A stretch of DNA of 5,720 nucleotides. It comes from an uncultured Chloroflexota bacterium. GTDB lineage: Bacteria; Chloroflexota; Anaerolineae; Aggregatilineales; Phototrophicaceae. Of this stretch, positions 1 to 3,563 are shown in pieces. Position numbers and translations under genes: made by a program. The stretch's first letter is position 1. The number at the start of each line of letters is the position of its first letter. The DNA is taken from contig CALMDI010000496.1 in NCBI GenBank assembly GCA_937864975.1, positions 1 to 5,720 on the forward strand, in the 5' to 3' direction. The notes under the pieces are model-generated. The model had not been told where the DNA came from, searched no databases, and saw only the letters and a program-made list of their open reading frames with translations.

Positions 1-53
1 TCAGCGCGGATTGTAACCGAGTCTTTGTGGAGGGCAAACCACGCGACCCGCCA

Positions 54-82
54 TTGACTCTGCTCCCCCCTTCCTGTAGAAT
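54..82 (+). promoter_or_regulatory. Candidate sigma70 promoter P1 upstream of the tRNA cluster
   Basis: A -35 box TTGACT (54-59) and a -10 box TAGAAT (77-82) are separated by exactly 17 nt, and each matches consensus at 5 of 6 positions. Transcription would begin near 89, giving a leader of about 70 nt before the first tRNA. It lies upstream of a second promoter (122-151), a tandem arrangement common for stable RNA genes. The call rests on sequence match only. Confidence 0.55.
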
Positions 83-121
83 TTTCGAGCCTCGGATGGG
101 GAATTCCTGCCGAAACTATCC

Positions 122-151
122 TTGAATGTGGTCAGCGGCGAATGGTATAAT
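122..151 (+). promoter_or_regulatory. Candidate sigma70 promoter P2 of the tRNA-Thr/Tyr/Thr-rpmG unit
   Basis: A -35 box TTGAAT (122-127) and a perfect -10 box TATAAT (146-151) are separated by 18 nt. The predicted start near 158 falls just before the 5' end of tRNA-Thr at 162, the expected placement for a tRNA promoter. It probably drives the three tRNAs and rpmG together, since no terminator is visible between them. Confidence 0.7.
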
Positions 152-161
152 GACGTATCGC

Positions 162-235
162 GCCGCCGTAGCTCAAGCTGGCAGAGCACAATACTTGTAA
201 TATTGGGGTTGTGGGTTCAAACCCCACCGGCGGCT
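162..235 (+). tRNA. tRNA-Thr (anticodon UGU)
   Basis: A full cloverleaf is visible. The 7-bp acceptor stem pairs 162-168 with 228-234 and the discriminator is T235. The D stem is GCTC/GAGC, and the anticodon stem CAATA/TATTG (189-193/201-205) holds loop CTTGTAA with anticodon TGT at 196-198. The T stem is GTGGG/CCCAC with a TTCAAAC loop. CCA is not encoded. It decodes ACA and probably other ACN codons. It is the first gene of a Thr-Tyr-Thr tRNA trio. Confidence 0.96.
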
Positions 236-258
236 CTGGTTAACAACCACATACCCAT

Positions 259-341
259 GGGTCGGTGTCCCGAGCGGCAAAGGGGGGAGGCTGTAAACCT
301 CCTGGCGTGAGTCTTCGCAGGTTCGAGTCCTGCCCGGCCCA
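259..341 (+). tRNA. tRNA-Tyr (anticodon GUA), class II with long variable arm
   Basis: The acceptor stem pairs GGGTCGG (259-265) with CCGGCCC (334-340), including one T-G pair, and the discriminator is A341. The anticodon stem GGAGG/CCTCC (286-290/298-302) holds loop CTGTAAA with anticodon GTA at 293-295. The T stem is GCAGG/CCTGC (317-321/329-333). The stretch 303-316 forms the long variable arm expected of a bacterial tRNA-Tyr. CCA is not encoded. It lies 23 nt after tRNA-Thr(UGU) and 10 nt before tRNA-Thr(GGU). Confidence 0.96.
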
Positions 342-351
342 CTCAAGTCTC

Positions 352-423
352 GCCTCAGTAGCTCAGTGGTAGAGCGTACCCTTGGTAAGGGTAAGGTCAT
401 GGGTTCAATCCCCATCTGAGGCT
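352..423 (+). tRNA. tRNA-Thr (anticodon GGU)
   Basis: The acceptor stem pairs GCCTCAG (352-358) with CTGAGGC (416-422), and the discriminator is T423. The D stem is GCTC/GAGC. The anticodon stem TACCC/GGGTA (377-381/389-393) holds loop TTGGTAA with anticodon GGT at 384-386, which reads ACC and ACU. The T stem is ATGGG/CCCAT with a TTCAATC loop. CCA is not encoded. Together with the UGU isoacceptor it leaves only ACG without an exact match in this window. Confidence 0.96.
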
Positions 424-471
424 CTTTTCGCGCAACGGTTCACGTTGTTCAGTTGAGAGTTGGAGTTCATT

Positions 472-633
472 ATGGCGAAAAAAGGCAACCGCGTTCTCGT
501 GAAGATGCGCAGCACCGAGAGCGGGCACATGTATTACACGCAGAAGAACCGCCGCAACGATCAGGCGCGGCTGGAACTGAAGAAGTTCGATCCCATCGTC
601 CGTAAACACGTGACTTATCGCGAGACAAAGTAG
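472..633 (+). CDS. rpmG: 50S ribosomal protein L33 (bL33), zinc-free form
   Basis: This 53-residue protein is a structural component of the large ribosomal subunit near the E site. The family is recognised from the basic N-terminus MAKKGNRVLV, the central MYYTQKNRRN stretch (20-29), and the C-terminal block LELKKFDPIVRKHVTYRETK (34-53). Length is typical of L33. It contains no cysteine, so the paired CxxC zinc ribbon of C+ paralogues is absent and it is a C- form that should not need zinc. The ATG at 472 is preceded by GGAG (462-465) with a 6-nt spacer. It starts 48 nt after tRNA-Thr(GGU) with no terminator between, so it is probably co-transcribed with the tRNAs. In many bacteria rpmG lies near secE, as here. 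This gene is too short to have been an obvious long ORF. Confidence 0.95.
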   Translation: MAKKGNRVLVKMRSTESGHMYYTQKNRRNDQARLELKKFDPIVRKHVTYRETK

Positions 634-660
634 GCGCGGCGAGCGTGCAGCACGCGGCGC
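634..660 (+). terminator. GC-rich hairpin just after rpmG, possible weak terminator
   Basis: Immediately after the rpmG stop, GCGTG (643-647) and CACGC (651-655) form a 5-bp stem around a 3-nt loop, and GCGC (634-637) and GCGC (657-660) can extend it over an asymmetric bulge. No T tract follows, unlike the two clear terminators in this window, so it may only be a 3'-end processing or pausing structure. The next promoter begins 7 nt downstream. Confidence 0.3.
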
Positions 661-666
661 TATACA

Positions 667-695
667 TTGACTCCCACCGGGGCATCGTGTAAGAT
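667..695 (+). promoter_or_regulatory. Candidate sigma70 promoter for tRNA-Trp and possibly secE-nusG-rplK-rplA
   Basis: The -35 box TTGACT (667-672), identical to the one of P1, is separated by 17 nt from the -10 box TAAGAT (690-695, 4 of 6 matches). The predicted start near 702 leaves a leader of about 38 nt before tRNA-Trp. No better promoter is seen between here and secE, so any transcription of secE from it must pass the hairpin at 818-849. Confidence 0.55.
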
Positions 696-739
696 ACGGG
701 TAGCGCCACAGGGAAGCCGCGCGCGATGCGTCACCTGAT

Positions 740-810
740 AGGGGCATGGTGTAATGGTAACATGACGCTCTCCAAAAGCGTTGTTCTGGGTTCGAGTCCT
801 AGTGCCCCTG
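740..810 (+). tRNA. tRNA-Trp (anticodon CCA)
   Basis: The acceptor stem pairs AGGGGCA (740-746) with TGCCCCT (803-809), and the discriminator is G810. The D stem GTGT/ACAT (749-752/760-763) includes one G-T pair. The anticodon stem ACGCT/AGCGT (765-769/777-781) holds loop CTCCAAA with anticodon CCA at 772-774. The T stem is CTGGG/CCTAG with a TTCGAGT loop. CCA is not encoded at the 3' end. A tRNA-Trp directly upstream of secE-nusG is a widespread bacterial gene order. Confidence 0.96.
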
Positions 811-817
811 TAACTCG

Positions 818-849
818 AAAAGACACCGTCCCTTGCGGCGGTGTCTTTT
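818..849 (+). terminator. Intrinsic terminator between tRNA-Trp and secE
   Basis: A perfect 11-bp stem pairs 818-828 with 839-849 around a 10-nt loop. The stem begins with AAAA and ends with TTTT, so it could work in both directions. It lies 7 nt after tRNA-Trp, as expected of a tRNA terminator, but only 45 nt before the secE start. It may act as a partial terminator that sets the ratio of tRNA to secE-operon transcript. Confidence 0.8.
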
Positions 850-894
850 ATACTCGCACCACGCACGTCGAGAGCAGCAAGGAGAAATAAACCG

Positions 895-1362
895 ATGCCT
901 GCTGAGAAAATAGGTGAAGAAAAAGAGGGTCGCCGCCGCCGGGTGCCGCTCGTCCAGCGCGCCAAGGCGGAAGCGCCGAAACCGCCCGCGCCGATTGAGC
1001 GCGGCATGGCGGCTCCCAAGGGGCGCGCGACGCCGAGCCGCCGCCGTATGGAAGACGAAGAGGACGAAAGCGGCAACATCGTCACGCGAACGGGTGGCGG
1101 TCTCGCGGAATATCTGGACGGCGTGCGTTCGGAGCTGAAGAAGGTCGCGTGGCCCACGCGCGATGAGCTGATCCGCCTGACGATCATCGTGCTGGCGACG
1201 TTGATTGCCAGCGCGCTCGTTCTGGGCATCATCAGCGCGGCATTCACCGAACTGTTCCGCATCGGCTTGAACGCGCCCATTATTCTGATCGCGGTGCTGG
1301 TGGTCGCGGTCGGGGCAGGCTTCGTGGTTTATCGCGTGAACAGTCGGCGGGCATCGTACTAG
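895..1362 (+). CDS. secE: Preprotein translocase subunit SecE
   Basis: SecE is the essential small subunit that clamps SecY in the SecYEG translocon of the cytoplasmic membrane. The signature is the amphipathic helix and conserved turn VRSELKKVAWPTRDE (77-91), followed by the core transmembrane helix at about 94-120. The 155-residue protein carries a long cytoplasmic N-terminal extension (1-70) that is Arg-rich, then Pro/Ala-rich, then acidic (EDEEDE, 53-58). It is unusual in having a second hydrophobic segment after the core helix (about 127-147), ending in a basic tail. Single-span SecE proteins stop after the core helix, and E. coli SecE has its two extra spans on the N-terminal side. ATG 895 was chosen because AAGGAG (880-885) sits 9 nt upstream. 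An upstream in-frame GTG at 841 lies inside the terminator. nusG follows after 29 nt. Confidence 0.95.
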   Translation: MPAEKIGEEKEGRRRRVPLVQRAKAEAPKPPAPIERGMAAPKGRATPSRRRMEDEEDESGNIVTRTGGGLAEYLDGVRSELKKVAWPTRDELIRLTIIVLATLIASALVLGIISAAFTELFRIGLNAPIILIAVLVVAVGAGFVVYRVNSRRASY

Positions 1363-1391
1363 CATTGAACGTAGTTGAGGAGCGATGACGC

Positions 1392-2048
1392 ATGGCTGAC
1401 GACGCGGATTTGCGGAAGAAGAACAAGAATTACGACCCGGAACCGGTGTATCTGGACGACAGCAACGGCGCGGACGAGCCGGCTTCGACCGTGCTTGACG
1501 ATGGCGCGGGTCCGAAGCCTTCCAACGAAAAGCTGTGGTACGTCGTCCACTGCTATTCCGGGTACGAGAACAAAGTGCGTCACGCGATTGAGCAGCGCAT
1601 CGAGACGATGGGGATGCGCGATAAAATTTTCGACGTCATCGTGCCCACCGAAGAGGAAATCGAGGTCAAGGATGGCAAGCGCCGGACGGTCGAGCGCCGT
1701 GTGTTTCCGGGCTACATCCTGGTCGAGATGAAGATGGACGAAGACTCCTGGTACGTCGTTCGGAACACGCCGGGAGTGACCGGTTTCGTCGGCATGGGGA
1801 ACGACCCGACGCCGCTGCGACCGGAAGAAGTTAAGCAGATCATGGATCGCATGTCCGAGGAAGCGCCGAAGGTCAAGGTGACGTTCAAGGTCGGGCAGAA
1901 GGTTCGGATTGTGGACGGTCCCTTCAACGACTTTATCGGCACTGTCGCCGCCATCGACCCGGACAAGTCGAAGGTGCGCGTCATGGTCAACTTCTTCGGG
2001 CGTGATACGCCCGTGGAACTGGACTTCCTGGAAGTCGAGAAGGTTTAA
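1392..2048 (+). CDS. nusG: Transcription termination/antitermination factor NusG
   Basis: NusG binds the clamp of elongating RNA polymerase, modulates pausing and Rho termination, and links polymerase to the ribosome through its KOW domain. The NGN domain begins at KLWYVVHCYSGYEN (47-60), with the typical FPGYILVEM (105-113) and NTPGVTGFVG (125-134) motifs. The C-terminal KOW domain (about 162-218) shows FKVGQKVRIVDGPFNDFIGT (165-184) and ends VELDFLEVEKV. The 218-residue length exceeds the roughly 180 of E. coli because of a 46-residue acidic, low-complexity N-terminal extension before the NGN domain. The start at 1392 is supported by GAGGAG (1377-1382) with a 9-nt spacer. An overlapping ATG at 1385 is in another frame. 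It is 29 nt downstream of secE, and the two are almost certainly co-transcribed. Confidence 0.97.
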   Translation: MADDADLRKKNKNYDPEPVYLDDSNGADEPASTVLDDGAGPKPSNEKLWYVVHCYSGYENKVRHAIEQRIETMGMRDKIFDVIVPTEEEIEVKDGKRRTVERRVFPGYILVEMKMDEDSWYVVRNTPGVTGFVGMGNDPTPLRPEEVKQIMDRMSEEAPKVKVTFKVGQKVRIVDGPFNDFIGTVAAIDPDKSKVRVMVNFFGRDTPVELDFLEVEKV

Positions 2049-2059
2049 TAGCACTCCGG

Positions 2060-2122
2060 TTTCAGCGATCAGCACTCAGCTAAAGACAAAAAGCTGAAAG
2101 CTAATTGCTAACGGCTAACCGC
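2060..2122 (+). repeat. Degenerate heptanucleotide array between nusG and rplK
   Basis: Nine consecutive 7-nt units fill 2060-2122 with no slippage of phase, and eight of the nine end in GC. Examples are TTTCAGC (2060), GATCAGC (2067), TGAAAGC (2095), TAACGGC (2109) and TAACCGC (2116); the unit at 2081 ends in AC instead. It begins 12 nt after the nusG stop. Such short tandem heptad repeats are known from intergenic spacers of several bacterial groups, including cyanobacteria. No role can be read from the sequence. Confidence 0.75.
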
Positions 2123-2137
2123 TTTTGGTAACGACGA

Positions 2138-2170
2138 CCAGCTTTCAGCGGAAGGTTGCTGACCTGCTGG
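2138..2170 (+). other. Two-tier hairpin in the rplK upstream region
   Basis: CCAGC (2138-2142) can pair with GCTGG (2166-2170), and inside it CAGC (2146-2149) pairs with GCTG (2158-2161), with a 3x4 internal loop and an 8-nt apical loop. It ends 30 nt before the rplK start. Part of its left arm is the 13-nt sequence repeated after rplK at 2631-2643, so the fold could be a by-product of repeats. A regulatory role is only a possibility. Confidence 0.3.
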
Positions 2171-2200
2171 CAGCTCAATTGGAGCGAAACGAGGAACGCG

Positions 2201-2626
2201 ATGGCAAAGAAAGTGAAGGCAATCGTCACGTTGCAGATTGCGGCGGGCAAGGCAAATCCTGCGCCGCCCATTGGTCCCGCGCTGGCGCAGCACGGGATCA
2301 ACCTGATGGCGTTCTGCAAGGAGTACAACGCGCGCACCAGCAACCGCATGGGCGAGATTGTCCCGGCAGAGATCACCATTTTCATGGATGGCTCGTTCCG
2401 GTTCATTCTGAAGAGTCCGCCGACCACCTTTCTGATTCGGAAAGCGGCGGGCATCGAGAAGGGATCGGCGACGCCCCAGTCGCAGAAGGTCGGCAAGATC
2501 ACGCGCAAGCAGGTTCGCGAGATCGCCGAAGTCAAGCTGAGCGACATGAACACCAAGAACATGGACGCGGTCATGCGTCAGATCGAAGGCACGGCGCTAC
2601 AGATGGGCGTCGAGGTCGTGGAATAG
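2201..2626 (+). CDS. rplK: 50S ribosomal protein L11 (uL11)
   Basis: L11 binds the GTPase-associated centre of 23S rRNA and helps factor binding and RelA activation. The 141-residue length is standard. The N-terminal domain shows MAKKVKAIVTLQIAAGKANPA with the proline-rich PPIGPALAQHGINLMAFCK (22-40), the classical family motif. The C-terminal RNA-binding domain (about 70-141) includes SPPTTFLIRKAAG and the basic KVGKITRKQVREIAE stretch. ATG 2201 was chosen over an in-frame TTG at 2156 because the protein aligns from MAKK and GAGG (2191-2194) sits 6 nt upstream. The gap to nusG is long (152 nt) and holds a heptad array and a hairpin, so rplK may have some independent control, although no convincing promoter was found there. 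Confidence 0.97.
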   Translation: MAKKVKAIVTLQIAAGKANPAPPIGPALAQHGINLMAFCKEYNARTSNRMGEIVPAEITIFMDGSFRFILKSPPTTFLIRKAAGIEKGSATPQSQKVGKITRKQVREIAEVKLSDMNTKNMDAVMRQIEGTALQMGVEVVE

Positions 2627-2627
2627 C

Positions 2628-2655
2628 GGACAGCTTTCAGCGGTCAGTGATCAGC
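2628..2655 (+). repeat. Short heptad array between rplK and rplA
   Basis: Four 7-nt units in phase follow the rplK stop by 1 nt: GGACAGC (2628), TTTCAGC (2635), GGTCAGT (2642) and GATCAGC (2649). Two of them are identical to units in the nusG-rplK array (2060, 2067). The 13-nt sequence cagctttcagcgg (2631-2643) also occurs at 2139-2151, so rplK is flanked by direct copies. Confidence 0.65.
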
Positions 2656-2721
2656 CAAATAGGCAGGACAGCGACCGAAATTCAAGTGTTTGAAAACGCG
2701 GGCTAGTTCCCGCATAAGCAT

Positions 2722-2756
2722 GTGGGAGGACGTTTATTAGGGCGTCCATAGACCAC
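2722..2756 (+). promoter_or_regulatory. Putative L1-binding mRNA site (23S rRNA mimic) controlling rplA
   Basis: Two short helices are separated by an asymmetric loop. GTGG (2722-2725) pairs with CCAC (2753-2756), GGACG (2728-2732) pairs with CGTCC (2743-2747), and the internal loop is GA on the left against ATAGA on the right. As I recall it, the 23S rRNA L1 site has the same architecture, with GUGGGAGG on one strand and a purine-rich loop followed by ACCACC on the other; both strings occur here (2722-2729 and 2752-2757). The rplA Shine-Dalgarno AGGAG (2758-2762) starts 2 nt after the outer helix, so bound L1 would block initiation. L1 feedback on its own operon is established in E. coli. 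Its use here is inferred. Confidence 0.65.
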
Positions 2757-2770
2757 CAGGAGAAAATCAG

Positions 2771-3478
2771 ATGGCAAAGCACAGCCGACGCTTTGAAGAT
2801 GCGTCCAAGATGTTCGACCGCGACAACTATTACTCGCTCGCGGAAGCCGTTTCGCTGATTAAGAAGATGGCGACGGCGAAGTTTGATGAAACTGTCGAAA
2901 TGCACTTCCGTCTCGGCATTGACCCCCGCCACAGCGAGCAGCAGGTTCGCTCCACCGTCCTTCTGCCGAACGGGCTGGGGCGCACGGTGCGCGTGCTGGT
3001 GTTCGCCGAGGGTGAAGACGCCCGCGCCGCCGAAGCGGCAGGCGCCGATTTCATCGCGGACGACGAAGTGATCGCGCGCATTCAGCGCGACAACTGGCTC
3101 GACTTTGAAGCCACGCTCGCCGTGCCGAGCATGATGCAGAAGGTCGGTCGTCTGGCGCGTATCCTCGGTCCGCGCGGTTTGATGCCGAATCCGAAGGCGG
3201 GTTCCGTCGTCCAGCCGGACGATCTGGGGCGCGCGATTGAGGAACTGAAGGCAGGTCGTGTCGAGTTCCGCAACGACAAGACCGGCAACCTGCACATTCC
3301 AATTGGCAAGGCGAGCTTCGAGGAGCAGAAGCTGCTCGAAAACGCGCAAGCGGTCGTAGACGCGGTCAACCGCGTGCGTCCGTCGGCGATCAAGGGGCTG
3401 TACGTTCGCCGCCTGGTCGTCACCTCGACCATGGGACCCGGCGTGCGCGTGGTTCAGGCAAGTGCGGTCACGGCGTAA
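2771..3478 (+). CDS. rplA: 50S ribosomal protein L1 (uL1)
   Basis: L1 forms the mobile stalk that guides deacylated tRNA out of the E site, and in many bacteria it also represses its own mRNA. The 235-residue length is typical. Domain I is formed by the two ends of the chain and domain II by the middle. The family signature VGRLARILGPRGLMPNPKAG lies at 125-144, followed by the FRNDKTGNLHIPIGK stretch (166-180). The N-terminus MAKHSRRFEDASKMFD and the C-terminal YVRRLVVTSTMGPGVRV are also characteristic. ATG 2771 has AGGAG (2758-2762) with an 8-nt spacer. The gene is preceded by a probable L1-binding hairpin and followed by a strong terminator. rplJ and rplL, which usually come next, are not here. 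Confidence 0.98.
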   Translation: MAKHSRRFEDASKMFDRDNYYSLAEAVSLIKKMATAKFDETVEMHFRLGIDPRHSEQQVRSTVLLPNGLGRTVRVLVFAEGEDARAAEAAGADFIADDEVIARIQRDNWLDFEATLAVPSMMQKVGRLARILGPRGLMPNPKAGSVVQPDDLGRAIEELKAGRVEFRNDKTGNLHIPIGKASFEEQKLLENAQAVVDAVNRVRPSAIKGLYVRRLVVTSTMGPGVRVVQASAVTA

Positions 3479-3502
3479 CGAGCCGCCCGTAGCATCAACA
3501 AC

Positions 3503-3534
3503 GAGCGTCCAATCTCTGGACGCTCTTTTATTTT
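3503..3534 (+). terminator. Intrinsic terminator after rplA
   Basis: A perfect 9-bp stem, GAGCGTCCA (3503-3511) with TGGACGCTC (3517-3525), closes a 5-nt loop and is followed by a T-rich tract (3526-3534, eight T in nine). It lies 24 nt after the rplA stop and should end the secE-nusG-rplK-rplA transcript. No A tract precedes the left arm, so it is unlikely to serve the convergent permease gene equally well. Confidence 0.9.
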
Positions 3535-3535
3535 C

Positions 3536-3563
3536 TCAATCCTCGACCCTCAATCCTCAGGAC
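3536..3563. repeat. Heptad array at the 3' end of the permease gene
   Basis: Four 7-nt units in phase, TCAATCC (3536), TCGACCC (3543), TCAATCC (3550) and TCAGGAC (3557), fill the space between the rplA terminator and the stop codon of the minus-strand permease. The last 14 nt match 4698-4711, at the stop of the next minus-strand gene, at 13 of 14 positions. On the plus strand these units are the reverse complement of the GGATTGA units at 4586-4613. Confidence 0.7.

Noticed and set aside
1..189. Minus-strand 62-codon frame at the left edge
   Set aside because: It overlaps the tRNA-Thr gene and both promoters and has no recognisable protein features.
444..471. GTTG-containing heptad-like repeats before rpmG
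   Set aside because: The spacings are 8 and 7 nt over only three units, which does not exceed chance.
841..894. N-terminal extension of SecE from an in-frame GTG at 841
   Set aside because: It begins inside the terminator stem and lacks a Shine-Dalgarno; ATG 895 has AAGGAG 9 nt upstream.
799..2075. Long minus-strand frames opposite secE and nusG
   Set aside because: They are antisense shadows of clear, conserved plus-strand genes.
2156..2200. rplK start at the in-frame TTG 2156
   Set aside because: The extra 15 residues are not part of L11, and GAGG before ATG 2201 fits the standard MAKK start.
2698..2713. Hairpin GCGGG/CCCGC before rplA as a terminator
   Set aside because: The stem is only 5 bp and has no T tract; it may simply be part of the rplA leader.
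2690..2718. Possible promoter TTGAAA-17-CATAAG before rplA
   Set aside because: The -10 is weak and the predicted start near 2725 would cut into the L1-like leader structure.
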